Below, one piece after another: positions 32,468 through 40,454 of a stretch of 43,824 nucleotides of DNA (the stretch's first letter is position 1; each line of letters opens with the position of its first letter). Below the pieces are notes generated by a model. The model worked only from the letters and a program-made list of their open reading frames with translations. It did no database searches and was not told where the DNA came from. Made by a program: the position numbers and the translations under genes. The DNA is from Candidatus Babelota bacterium (GTDB lineage: Bacteria; Babelota; Babeliae; Babelales; Vermiphilaceae), in NCBI GenBank assembly GCA_029262595.1, contig JAJCZB010000018.1:1-43824 (forward strand). Reading direction: 5' to 3'.

Positions 32468-33013
32468 TTGAAACAAACTAAAAGAGAATCTTTGCCGTTA
32501 GTTAATGAAAAAATAGCTGCACCTCGAGTTCAGTTGATTTTAAGTGATGGCTCAAATATTGGTGTGGTTCCTAAGATGGAAGCGCTGCAACAAGCATCTG
32601 CTGCAAATCTTGACCTTGTCATGATAGCAGAGAGTGGTGGTGAGGGAGTGCCGGTTGTTAAGGTTATGGACTTTGGCAAGGCTTTGTATGAGAAGAAAAA
32701 GAAGGCTTCTGAGGCTAAAAAGCACCAAAAAGTTATTCAGGTCAAAGAGATAAAGATTCGGCCTAAAATTGGTATGAATGATTTTACTACCAAGATGAAA
32801 CATGCGTTTCAGTTTCTTGCTGATGGTAAGCGAGTAAAAATAACACTTTGGTTTCGTGGCCGGGAAAATGCTATGAAAGCGGAGCACAGTGCTCGATTAT
32901 TTGGCATGGTAGAGGAGGCCTTTGAAAAAGAAGGTCTCGATAAAGACTTAGTGCGAGAAAAAGATACTAAAATGGGACAAACGTGGTCCCGTATATATTA
33001 TTTAAAGAGCTGA
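32468..33013 (+). CDS. infC: Translation initiation factor IF-3, TTG start
   Basis: IF-3 binds the 30S subunit and checks the start codon. The N-domain (LPLVNEKIAAPRVQLILSDGSNIGVV), the lysine-rich linker (YEKKKKASEAKKHQKVIQVKEIKI) and the C-domain with RVKITLWFRGRE are all present; 181 residues is normal. The only start in reach is TTG at 32468 after AGGAAAT. Non-canonical starts in infC are known elsewhere and allow IF-3 to control its own translation; the same is likely here but is an inference. It leads the conserved infC-rpmI-rplT set. Confidence 0.96.
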   Translation: MKQTKRESLPLVNEKIAAPRVQLILSDGSNIGVVPKMEALQQASAANLDLVMIAESGGEGVPVVKVMDFGKALYEKKKKASEAKKHQKVIQVKEIKIRPKIGMNDFTTKMKHAFQFLADGKRVKITLWFRGRENAMKAEHSARLFGMVEEAFEKEGLDKDLVREKDTKMGQTWSRIYYLKS

Positions 33014-33029
33014 AGTTAATAGGACGTAT

Positions 33030-33221
33030 ATGAGTAAAATGAAAACTAAATCTGCTGCAAAGAAGCGATTTAAAAAAGTGGGCAATGGCAAAATTAAGCG
33101 TGGAAAAGCGTTTAGAAGACATTTGCTTAAGAATAAAAGTACCAAGCAAAAGCGACACCTTCGTAAAGGTGGGTATGTCTCAGCAAGCGACGAGCGTAAT
33201 ATTGCTGCGTTGTTAGGTTAA
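33030..33221 (+). CDS. rpmI: 50S ribosomal protein L35
   Basis: The 63-residue basic protein shows the L35 pattern KMKTKSAAKKRFKKVGNGKIKR, then RHLLKNKSTKQKRHLRK. Its place between infC and rplT is the universal one. AGGACGTAT precedes the ATG. Confidence 0.97.
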   Translation: MSKMKTKSAAKKRFKKVGNGKIKRGKAFRRHLLKNKSTKQKRHLRKGGYVSASDERNIAALLG

Positions 33222-33264
33222 TTAAGGTAGAATTTTGGGGGTTTTTTAACATTTTGGATTAAGC

Positions 33265-33612
33265 ATGTCACGAGTAAAACGTGGTACCGTTACTAAAAAA
33301 AGACACAAGCGCCTATTAAAGCAAACTAAGGGTTTCTGGGGGCAGCGAAAAAATATTTTCAAGCGAGCTAAAGAAACGTTGATGCGTGCTTGGGCATTTG
33401 CCTTTAAAGGCCGTAAGCTAAGAAAACGAGATATGAAATCTTTGTTTATTAGTCGTATTGGAGCAGCGGCTCGTTTAAACGGGTTGTCTTATAGCAAGCT
33501 AATGCATGGTCTGAGCAAAGCTGATGTGCAGCTCAATAGAAAAATGCTGAGCCAGCTGGCAATTCATGAGCCAGATGCTTTTGCACAAATAGCTCAAGTT
33601 GCCCAAAAGTAA
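33265..33612 (+). CDS. rplT: 50S ribosomal protein L20
   Basis: The 115-residue protein begins SRVKRGTVTKKRHKRLLKQTKGFWG and ends with the FISRIGAAARLNGLSYSKLMHGL stretch typical of L20, which assembles the large subunit early and in many bacteria represses its own operon. A 43-bp gap with GGGGG and a T-run separates it from rpmI. A promoter for the next unit starts six bases after its stop codon. Confidence 0.97.
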   Translation: MSRVKRGTVTKKRHKRLLKQTKGFWGQRKNIFKRAKETLMRAWAFAFKGRKLRKRDMKSLFISRIGAAARLNGLSYSKLMHGLSKADVQLNRKMLSQLAIHEPDAFAQIAQVAQK

Positions 33613-33617
33613 TATGC

Positions 33618-33645
33618 TTGACATCCTCTGGACATACTTTATAAA
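33618..33645 (+). promoter_or_regulatory. Sigma-70 promoter for the zapB-like/zapA pair
   Basis: TTGACA at 33618-33623 and TATAAA at 33640-33645 are separated by 16 bp. The first ATG of the pair is at 33694. The spacing and match are the same style as the spoVG promoter. Confidence 0.75.
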
Positions 33646-33693
33646 GTAAGCCCAGGTTATAGCATTATTTAGGGATTAAAAAAGGAGCAGAGT

Positions 33694-34011
33694 ATGGACG
33701 CATTACAGCTATTGGAAGAAAAAATTTCCTCTCTTGTTGGCATGATTCAAGAATTGAAGAAGAAAAACAAGCAATTAGGTGAGCAAGTCGGAGCTCTGGG
33801 TAAAGAGAATAAAGAGCTTGTATCGAAGCATGCAAAGGCGACTGAAGAAAATTCACGATTGCTTGCACAGGCGCAAAGCCTTGAGAAAAAAGCGCTAGAG
33901 GGGAACGATCAAATAGATGAGCTAAATCAAGAAAAAGCGCTCACAAAAGTAGCGGTTGATGATTTATTAGAACGGTTGAAATCAATTGATTCATTAGTTG
34001 AAAAGCAATAA
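33694..34011 (+). CDS. Short coiled-coil protein, ZapB-like
   Basis: The 105-residue protein is one long coiled coil (LLEEKISSLVGMIQELKKKNKQLGEQVGAL to LLERLKSIDSL), without a signal peptide. Its place directly before zapA, overlapping its start by one base (TAATG), suggests a cell-division role like ZapB, which cross-links ZapA on the Z-ring. ZapB similarity is by size, coil and neighbourhood only. Confidence 0.6.
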   Translation: MDALQLLEEKISSLVGMIQELKKKNKQLGEQVGALGKENKELVSKHAKATEENSRLLAQAQSLEKKALEGNDQIDELNQEKALTKVAVDDLLERLKSIDSLVEKQ

Positions 34012-34295
34012 TGAAGACAAATACGGAAACGTACAAAGTACTTATCAATGATGATGAATTTAATCTCGTGAGTGATGAGGCGCAAGCGCATGTACTCAAG
34101 TCTGCAGAGAGAGTAGATGGAATTATTCGAGAGCTTTCTGCACAAGCAACTCATATTGATAAGCGTAGATTGGCGACATTGGCTGCCTTGCAATTGGCAA
34201 GCGAATTGTTACATGCACAGGAAGATTTAGCAAAGCGCAAAGAGAAAGAAGATGCGCTTGCTTTATTTGTGGATCATAAGATCGCCTCTCTATAA
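34011..34295 (+). CDS. zapA: Cell division protein ZapA
   Basis: The 94-residue protein has the ZapA pattern: a short beta-rich head (TYKVLINDDEFNLVSDE), then a helical part with VLKSAERVDGIIRELSAQATHIDKRRLATLAALQLASELLHAQEDL, matching the conserved LAALNLA-like helix. ZapA bundles FtsZ protofilaments. The start overlaps the upstream stop. In several Gram-positive genomes zapA likewise precedes genes such as rny or its neighbours. Confidence 0.8.
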   Translation: MKTNTETYKVLINDDEFNLVSDEAQAHVLKSAERVDGIIRELSAQATHIDKRRLATLAALQLASELLHAQEDLAKRKEKEDALALFVDHKIASL

Positions 34296-34313
34296 TCATC
34301 ATTTTCAATGCTC

Positions 34314-34331
34314 ATTGTTTGATCGAACAAT
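34314..34331. promoter_or_regulatory. 18-bp palindrome between zapA and rny
   Basis: ATTGTTTGATCGAACAAT is an inverted repeat around GATC with one T-G pair. It lies 20 bp after zapA and about 50 bp upstream of the rny -35 box, so it may be an operator or a weak terminator. Confidence 0.4.
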
Positions 34332-34382
34332 CTTTGGTCTCTGTCATAAGGCAGATGATTTGAGGTTTCTTTGAAAAACGAT

Positions 34383-34411
34383 TTGACATACTAATAAGAG
34401 CGCAATGTAAA
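34383..34411 (+). promoter_or_regulatory. Candidate promoter for rny
   Basis: TTGACA (34383-34388) is perfect; at 17 bp spacing stands TGTAAA (34406-34411), a fair -10. The ATG of rny is at 34424, giving a very short leader with GGAAAAAA as ribosome site. Confidence 0.5.
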
Positions 34412-34423
34412 TAGGAAAAAACA

Positions 34424-35983
34424 ATGAGTGAGTTCGGTCTGATACTTACTGCTTTTGCGGGCGTTATTGCCGCAGTAGGGGCCATATTCTTTTGGTTTGT
34501 GCAGCAAAAAATTAGAGCTTCATATACCAAATTACAAGAAGCCCAAAGCCAGTGGAAAGATTCTAAAAGAAATATTGAAACTGAGCGCCGAGAAGCGTTT
34601 ATTAAGCTTAAAGACGAAATGTATCGCAAGCGAAAAGAGTTTGAATTAGAGCTCAAACGCGAAAGATTAGAGCTTGATCGCTTACAAGGCAAGTTGAATG
34701 GGAAGTACGAAAATATTGAAAAACGGGAAACTCAGCTTGATGATCAGCGACGAGAGCTGCAGCAAAAAGAACGTGCAGTATCTCGTATTGAGGACGTTGT
34801 TCGAGCGAATGAGATAAAGCTTAAGAATTTATATAATGACCTTATTTCAAAGCTCGAGCAAGCGAGCAATATGAGCAAAGATGAAGCCAAGCAAGCGCTG
34901 TTTGATACGCTGGAAGCAGAAGTGCGCTTATCAAGTCAAAAGTGGATACAAAAAATAGAAGAAGAAGCACGTCATACTGCTAAAGAAAAAGCAGTAGATA
35001 CTATTATTTCTTCTATGCAAAGATATACCGCCGATCAAGTATCCCCTCATTCAACGGGTATTGTTCATTTACCAAACGAAGATATGAAGGGGCGTATTAT
35101 CGGTAAAGAAGGCCGTAATATCAAGTCTCTTGAGCTTGCGACTGGCATGGAGTTTGTGATTGGTGATTCCCCAGACATTACTATTTCTGGATTTAATCCG
35201 ATACGCCGAGAAGTTGCTCGTAGAACGCTTGAAAAGTTAATTGGTGATGGTCGAATTAACCCAACTCGCATTGAAGAGACCGTTGCGCAGTGTGAAAAAG
35301 AAATTGAAGAGATTATTGAGGAATACGGTAAAGAATCGGCTCTTGAGTTCAATCTCCAAGGAGTTCATCCGGAAATTATCACACTTCTTGGAAAATTACA
35401 CTTCAGAACAAGTTTTTCGCAAAATGTACTACAGCATTGCAAAGAAGTAGGTATGTTTGCTCGAATGATCGCGCAGGAACTAGGTCTTGATGGGGCCGTT
35501 GCGTTGCGTGCTGGTCTGCTGCATGACATTGGGAAAGCGGTAACAGCTGAAGTTGAAGGCCCTCATGCTCAAATTGGTGCTGATATTGCTAAGCGATGTG
35601 GGGAAGATCCGCGCATTGTTAATGCTATTGCGGCTCACCACGAAGAGGTGCCATTTACTTCAATATATGCTCCAATTGTAGTGATTGCCGATACGATTTC
35701 AGCGTCACGTCCGGGAGCGCGCCGTGAAACATTAACGGCATATATTAAGCGTCTTGAAAAGCTTGAAGAAATTGCAGTGACGTTTGAGGGAGTAAAGAAA
35801 GCATTTGCTTTACAAGCTGGCCGAGAAATACGTGTACTTGTTCAAGAAGAGCACTTAGATGATGAAGCGGCATTGATGCTTGCTCGAAATATTGCTCGAA
35901 AAATAGAAAAAGAAATGAATTTCCCTGGTCAAATTAAGGTTAATGTGATCAGAGAAAAAAGAGCAATCGAATACGCAAGGTAA
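34424..35983 (+). CDS. rny: Ribonuclease Y
   Basis: RNase Y is a membrane-tethered endoribonuclease that starts mRNA decay. The 519-residue protein has an N-terminal membrane segment (about 4-24), a long coiled coil to about 190, a KH domain (LPNEDMKGRIIGKEGRNIKSLELATGMEF) and an HD domain with LLHDIGKAVTAEVEGPHAQIGADIA and AHHEEV. All parts are in order and of normal length. It is followed one base frame later by ymdB, as in Bacillus subtilis. Confidence 0.97.
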   Translation: MSEFGLILTAFAGVIAAVGAIFFWFVQQKIRASYTKLQEAQSQWKDSKRNIETERREAFIKLKDEMYRKRKEFELELKRERLELDRLQGKLNGKYENIEKRETQLDDQRRELQQKERAVSRIEDVVRANEIKLKNLYNDLISKLEQASNMSKDEAKQALFDTLEAEVRLSSQKWIQKIEEEARHTAKEKAVDTIISSMQRYTADQVSPHSTGIVHLPNEDMKGRIIGKEGRNIKSLELATGMEFVIGDSPDITISGFNPIRREVARRTLEKLIGDGRINPTRIEETVAQCEKEIEEIIEEYGKESALEFNLQGVHPEIITLLGKLHFRTSFSQNVLQHCKEVGMFARMIAQELGLDGAVALRAGLLHDIGKAVTAEVEGPHAQIGADIAKRCGEDPRIVNAIAAHHEEVPFTSIYAPIVVIADTISASRPGARRETLTAYIKRLEKLEEIAVTFEGVKKAFALQAGREIRVLVQEEHLDDEAALMLARNIARKIEKEMNFPGQIKVNVIREKRAIEYAR

Positions 35984-36799
35984 ATGATGGAATCTATACG
36001 AGTTCTTCTCATTGGTGATGTCGTTGGAGAGTCTGGGTGTGCTATTGTTGCACGTCATTTACCAGCGCTTAAACAGAAGCATGCTTTAGATATGGTCATT
36101 CTCAATGGAGAGAATAGCAGTAATCAAGGGCGCGGAATTACTCCAAAAATATCTCAAGGGTTTTATGATAGTGGGGTTGATGTGATTACCACGGGTAATC
36201 ACATTTGGTTTCGTAGAGAGATCTATCCCTATTTAGATGAGCAATCGAATCTGTTACGACCGGCTAATTTTCCTGCAGGTGCTCCTGGCGTGGGGGTTAC
36301 TACTCTATCTATCAAAGGTCATACGGTAGCTGTAATTAATGTTCAGGGACGCGTATTTATGAAAGAGTTAGTAGATTGTCCCTTTAGGGCAATGGATTCT
36401 CTTTTGGCATATCTAAAAGATAAAACAAACATGATCTTTGTTGATTTTCATGCAGAGGCTACCTCTGAGAAAGAGGCTTTTGCTTTTTACTTGGCTGGTC
36501 GGGTAAGTGCTGTCGTGGGTACCCATACTCATGTACAGACTGCAGATGAGCGGGTTCTTCCCGGCGGGACCGCATATATCACTGATCTTGGAATGGTAGG
36601 TGCTCTTAATTCGATGCTTGGAATGCAAAAAGAGGCTATTATCCAGAACTTCCTTACGCAAATCCCGGTAAAGTTTACCGTAGACAGCAATCCCCCGTAT
36701 GTTCTTTCAGGAGTGATTGTTGAAGTTGATACTCAAACGGGAAAAGCTATAAAAGTGGAGCGTCTCAGGCTGGTTGATGAGCAGCCACTGGGAATTTAA
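35984..36799 (+). CDS. ymdB: YmdB-family metallophosphoesterase
   Basis: YmdB hydrolyses 2',3'-cyclic nucleotides, products of RNA breakdown. Metal-ligand motifs are visible: GDVVGESG near residue 11, NGENSSNQGRGIT, TTGNHIW, DFHAEATSEKEA and GTHTHVQTADERV. Length 271 is standard. The ATG follows the rny stop directly, giving a translationally coupled rny-ymdB pair, so RNA cleavage and use of its cyclic products are likely linked. Confidence 0.94.
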   Translation: MMESIRVLLIGDVVGESGCAIVARHLPALKQKHALDMVILNGENSSNQGRGITPKISQGFYDSGVDVITTGNHIWFRREIYPYLDEQSNLLRPANFPAGAPGVGVTTLSIKGHTVAVINVQGRVFMKELVDCPFRAMDSLLAYLKDKTNMIFVDFHAEATSEKEAFAFYLAGRVSAVVGTHTHVQTADERVLPGGTAYITDLGMVGALNSMLGMQKEAIIQNFLTQIPVKFTVDSNPPYVLSGVIVEVDTQTGKAIKVERLRLVDEQPLGI

Positions 36800-36837
36800 A
36801 AGCGATTTTTTAGCTGTTATTGCGCAAAAAGGAGAGC

Positions 36838-37743
36838 ATGATGATTGGTTTGATTTTTATTAATTTTTTATTTGCTATTAATCTAATTCTCCGAAAAGTA
36901 GTATTAGATTGCGCGCAGCCTATTTTTTTTCAAGGCGTTCGTCTGACTGGTGCTGGTGTTGTATTGCTTGGATACCTTTACTTCTATCATCGCCCACTAC
37001 TGCGCTTTAAACGAAAAGATATAGGACTTTTTTTTCAAGCGTCTCTTTTTTTTGCATATTTTGCCTATGTGTTATCTGTGATCACATTGGATGATCTTTC
37101 GTCGGCCCGGTTTGCTTTTATGTTTAATCTAAGTCCTTTTATTACAGCAATTATTTGCTATTTTCTTCTTCACGAAAAGCTTAACCGTAATGAAATAATA
37201 AGCCTCATTATCGGATTTGTAGGATTTATGCCGCTTATTTTTGTTGGCCAACAGGAAGGTATCGAGAGTGCAAGCTTTCTTTCTGTTGCGGGATTGCAGC
37301 TCTTTTTTTCAACTATTGCCTATGCATATGGATGGATTGTTGTGAGCCAACTAGTTAAGAAAGAAAATTATTCTCCTTTTTTAGTCACAGGAATAGCTTT
37401 TTTTTGTGGGGGGATGGCTACTTTATTGACCTCGTTTATTTTTGAAAACTGGCTGACTGTAGCTCCCGTTACTAACATTCTTAAGTTCACGAGCTATATC
37501 ATTTTGGTTATTTTTATCAGCGAAGTGATAGCATCTAATATGTATGCGGCGCTTTTAAAGCGATATTCAGCGACTTTTTTGTCGTTTGCAGGATTTTTAT
37601 ATCCTCTTTTTAGTGCATTGCTCGGTTGGCTCTTTTTACAGGAAAAAATTACGTATAACTTCTTTATTTCAGCTATAATAGTAGGTTTAGCGCTGTATCT
37701 TTTTCAACGCGCTGACAACAAGTCAGTGAAAGGGGTTGAATGA
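36838..37743 (+). CDS. EamA-family (DMT) transporter 1
   Basis: The 301-residue protein has about ten membrane segments in two EamA halves; the duplicated half-ends are SARFAFMFNLSPFITAIICYFLLHEKL and SATFLSFAGFLYPLFSALLGWLFLQEKI. Start ATG 36838 or 36841, both after AAGGAG, rather than the TTG at 36820. Members move small metabolites such as amino acids, nucleotide precursors or S-adenosylmethionine across the inner membrane; substrate here unknown. First of three tandem copies after rny-ymdB. Confidence 0.9.
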   Translation: MMIGLIFINFLFAINLILRKVVLDCAQPIFFQGVRLTGAGVVLLGYLYFYHRPLLRFKRKDIGLFFQASLFFAYFAYVLSVITLDDLSSARFAFMFNLSPFITAIICYFLLHEKLNRNEIISLIIGFVGFMPLIFVGQQEGIESASFLSVAGLQLFFSTIAYAYGWIVVSQLVKKENYSPFLVTGIAFFCGGMATLLTSFIFENWLTVAPVTNILKFTSYIILVIFISEVIASNMYAALLKRYSATFLSFAGFLYPLFSALLGWLFLQEKITYNFFISAIIVGLALYLFQRADNKSVKGVE

Positions 37744-38666
37744 TTATTTTACTCATAATTATGCATGCTGCTCTTGCAACGATTTTTCCCATTGGGCGAA
37801 TAGTAACTCAAATATGCGCTCCTGTTTTTTTTACTGGTGCCCGCATGGCACTCTCCGGATGTATATTCTTAGGGTATTATCTTGTACGCAATAAGCGTTT
37901 TTCTCCTGGAATACTGGGTGCGGTCGGGGCAATTATCACATTTACAATTGCCGGTATTTATTTGACTACTGTGCCAGAGCTTTGGGCATTGCAGTATATT
38001 CCTTCAGCAAAAGCATCCTTCATTTTCTCGCTTTCTCCGTTTGCTGCGGCGATTTTATCGTATTTCTTTTTTAACGAAAAAATGACGCTAAAAAAATTAT
38101 TAGGCCTTATTATAGGGCTAGTAGGCTTTATGATTATGATTATTCATCATGCACCGGGAGAGGTCATCGATGATGCTATTGGTGTTTTTTCTATGGCAGA
38201 AATTGCCATGATAATTGCGGCTATTTCCACTGCTGTTGGATGGATCACTATGCGTCGTCATTTGCGAACAAAGGCGTGCTCTGCCATTGAAGCACTTGGA
38301 ATAAGCATGATTTTAGGAAGTGGACTTGCCTTTATAACATCAGCCTTTATGGATTCATGGAATCCAGTGCCTATCGTGGATTACGCAAACAATGTATCAA
38401 CGGTTGTTTTACTACTGGGACTTTCTGTTATCACTTCGAATTTAATAGGGTATACGTTATACACATTGCTACTTAAGACATATACTGCGACATTTATTTC
38501 TTTTTCTGGATTTATTCAGCCACTTTTTGCTGCATTTTATGGATGGATTTTCCTTGGTGAATTTGTGACTTGGTATTTTTTTGGTGCGGCATTACTTGTG
38601 TTTATTGGGCTTTATATTTTTTATATAGAAGAGCTACGCCAAGGGTATATTTCTAACCAGACATAA
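37740..38666 (+). CDS. EamA-family (DMT) transporter 2
   Basis: The 308-residue protein has the same ten-segment plan, with SAKASFIFSLSPFAAAILSYFFFNEKM and TATFISFSGFIQPLFAAFYGWIFLGEF as half-ends. Its start overlaps the end of copy 1 by 4 bp, so the two are coupled. It differs clearly in sequence from copies 1 and 3, indicating old duplication. Substrate unknown. Confidence 0.9.
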   Translation: MIILLIIMHAALATIFPIGRIVTQICAPVFFTGARMALSGCIFLGYYLVRNKRFSPGILGAVGAIITFTIAGIYLTTVPELWALQYIPSAKASFIFSLSPFAAAILSYFFFNEKMTLKKLLGLIIGLVGFMIMIIHHAPGEVIDDAIGVFSMAEIAMIIAAISTAVGWITMRRHLRTKACSAIEALGISMILGSGLAFITSAFMDSWNPVPIVDYANNVSTVVLLLGLSVITSNLIGYTLYTLLLKTYTATFISFSGFIQPLFAAFYGWIFLGEFVTWYFFGAALLVFIGLYIFYIEELRQGYISNQT

Positions 38667-38674
38667 GGGTTTTT

Positions 38675-39604
38675 ATGGTACTGATACTTTTACTCTACAT
38701 GCTCTTTGCGAGTACCTTCACACTTGGGAAAATTGCCCTCGAATATATATCGCCAATCCTTTTTATTGCCATACGGATGATAAGTGCGGGAATTCTTATG
38801 CTCGGGTATCAGTATTTTTTTAATCATTCGCGATGGCGATATCAATGGCGCGATGCTGTTGCATTCGTTCAACTTACGGTATTTTTAATGTTTATACCCT
38901 TTGTGGCAGAGTATTGGGCTCTCCAATATGTGACTGCCTCGAAGGCGTGTCTTCTTTATAATTTGTCTCCATTTGTGACTGCGCTATTTGCCTATTTCCT
39001 TTTAGCAGAGCGCCTTACTCGAAAACAGTGGTTTGGCCTTATGATTGGATTTTTGGGCTTTATTCCCATTCTTATATCCCAAACCGATATAGAACTCCTG
39101 ACGTTTCATATTGGTGTCATTTCGATGCCTGAGATTTTTCTCCTTATTTCTGTTATATCATCGTGTTATGGGTGGATTATTATGAAGCAATTGGTCAAAG
39201 AACGCTCATATTCATCGGTTATGGTTAATGGGGTAGCGATGCTGTGGGCTGGAGTGCTTTCTTTGCTTACAAGCCTTATTCTTGAGGGGAAGCCCCATCT
39301 GTATACAGTGAACCGATCTTTTTATGGATTATCTCCATATCACTATGCCTTGTTGATGACGATGCTTTGTACGATACTGCTTGTTTTGATTGGGCATGTT
39401 GTTTGTTTTAATCTCTACAGCGTGCTCTTGAGGCGCTATTCTGCCACGTTTATATCGTTTGCAGGGTTTGTTACACCTCTCTTTGCGGCCTTATTTGACT
39501 GGATAATTTTTGGGCAATTGGCCCCGGTAGCTTTTTTTATAACGGTAGGCTTGGTTGGATGCGGTCTTTATACCTTCTATCAAGACGAGCTTATTACAAA
39601 TTAA
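38675..39604 (+). CDS. EamA-family (DMT) transporter 3
   Basis: The 309-residue protein repeats the plan: TASKACLLYNLSPFVTALFAYFLLAERL and SATFISFAGFVTPLFAALFDWIIFG. It lies 8 bp after copy 2, with AAGGG before its ATG, and its TAA lies at the edge of the terminator. Three separate EamA genes in one unit would suit related substrates or an import/export set for a bacterium short of biosynthetic paths; this is an inference. Confidence 0.9.
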   Translation: MVLILLLYMLFASTFTLGKIALEYISPILFIAIRMISAGILMLGYQYFFNHSRWRYQWRDAVAFVQLTVFLMFIPFVAEYWALQYVTASKACLLYNLSPFVTALFAYFLLAERLTRKQWFGLMIGFLGFIPILISQTDIELLTFHIGVISMPEIFLLISVISSCYGWIIMKQLVKERSYSSVMVNGVAMLWAGVLSLLTSLILEGKPHLYTVNRSFYGLSPYHYALLMTMLCTILLVLIGHVVCFNLYSVLLRRYSATFISFAGFVTPLFAALFDWIIFGQLAPVAFFITVGLVGCGLYTFYQDELITN

Positions 39605-39639
39605 ATAGGTTCCCTCATAAAATTTGAGAGAACCCATTT
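39603..39639. terminator. Terminator between the EamA unit and the histone-like gene
   Basis: AAATAGGTTCCCTCA (39603-39617) pairs with TGAGAGAACCCATTT (39625-39639) with two mismatches. It sits between convergent genes and can serve both strands; the plus-strand TAA lies partly in the arm. Confidence 0.7.
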
Positions 39640-39661
39640 AATAATCTTGAGTTGCAACTGC

Positions 39662-40117
39662 TTAGCGTGCGCGGCGAGCCATACGACGCTTTTTTGCTGG
39701 AGAAGCTTTTCTAGATGCAGTTTTGCGACGAGTAGTCTTTCTTTTCGCAGTTGCGCGGCGAGTAGTTTTTCTTGCTGTTTTACGCTTAGCTGTAGACTTA
39801 CGACGAGTTGTTTTTCTTGCAGTAGTCTTTCTTTTCGCTGTTTTACGCTTAACTGTCTTGCGCTTAACCGCTTTTTTAACAGTTTTACGCTTAACTGCTT
39901 TACGTTTAACCGCTTTTTTAACAGTTTTACGTTTAACTGCTTTTTTAACAGTTTTACGTTTAACTGCTTTTTTCACAACTTTGCGTTTAACTGCCTTTTT
40001 AGCAACTTTGCGCTTAACTGCTTTTTTCACAACTTTGCGTTTAACTGCCTTTTTTACAACTTTGCGCTTAGCTGTGCTTCTCTTCTTTGGAGAAGCCTTT
40101 CGTTTTTTCACTGCCAT
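39662..40117 (-). CDS. Histone H1/Hc2-like DNA-binding protein
   Basis: The 151-residue protein is almost entirely Lys, Arg, Ala, Val and Thr. Residues 17-94 are repeats of the nine-residue unit KRK(V/T)VKKAV, seven full copies plus shortened ones; the end is RRK/ARKTT repeats and ARRAR. This is the layout of chlamydial Hc2 and other bacterial H1-like proteins that condense DNA. No signal peptide. AAGGAG lies 6 nt before the ATG. It stands alone between the EamA unit and proS. Confidence 0.88.
   Translation of the reverse strand: MAVKKRKASPKKRSTAKRKVVKKAVKRKVVKKAVKRKVAKKAVKRKVVKKAVKRKTVKKAVKRKTVKKAVKRKAVKRKTVKKAVKRKTVKRKTAKRKTTARKTTRRKSTAKRKTARKTTRRATAKRKTTRRKTASRKASPAKKRRMARRAR
39836..40069 (-). 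repeat. 27-bp coding tandem repeat within the histone-like gene
   Basis: The nine-residue unit is encoded by near-identical 27-bp copies, with 15-bp shortened copies toward the protein's middle. Such arrays can gain or lose units by slippage in frame, so length may vary between strains. Confidence 0.85.
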
Positions 40118-40454
40118 GGGAGTCTCCTTTTTTGGTTTGACAAGTGACTATTGTTATTTTCCTTATTTCTTAATTTCAATGTACACAAAAACAATTTAAA
40201 AAATCAATATTTGTGACAAAAAAATCACCATACAGAATTTTTTTTTTAAAAAAAAATATTTTTTGCATTACTACATAAAAACAACACCACCCAAAACAAT
40301 GCTCTAGGAGCGATTATTCAGCGTGTTAGAAAAACGAGTGCAAATTTTTCACAAAAAATAAAGTAGTAATAAGTTGTGCTTTTTTTTTAACTTTTGAGCT
40401 TTTAAGTGAGTTGGTGTATCTTGGTATTATTCTAAAAAACTAACGGATTAAGCT
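40118..40454. other. AT-rich intergenic region with homopolymer runs
   Basis: There is no gene in these 337 bases. A T10-A9 run (40238-40256) and other A and T runs dominate, suggesting curved DNA. Promoters for the histone-like gene (minus) and proS (plus) must lie here; TATTAT near 40427 is a fair -10 for proS but no good -35 is seen. Confidence 0.55.

Noticed and set aside
36838-39604. ATP/ADP translocase (Tlc/Npt) genes of energy parasites
   Set aside because: The proteins are about 300 residues with ten segments and EamA motifs, not the about 500-residue twelve-segment Tlc type.
39836-40069. 27-bp repeats as a CRISPR or satellite array
   Set aside because: The units are contiguous without spacers and encode the KRKVVKKAV protein repeat.
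39647-40199. Long plus-strand open frames opposite the histone-like gene
   Set aside because: They are by-products of the 27-bp repeat being open in several frames; the minus frame has the good ribosome site and a known protein type.
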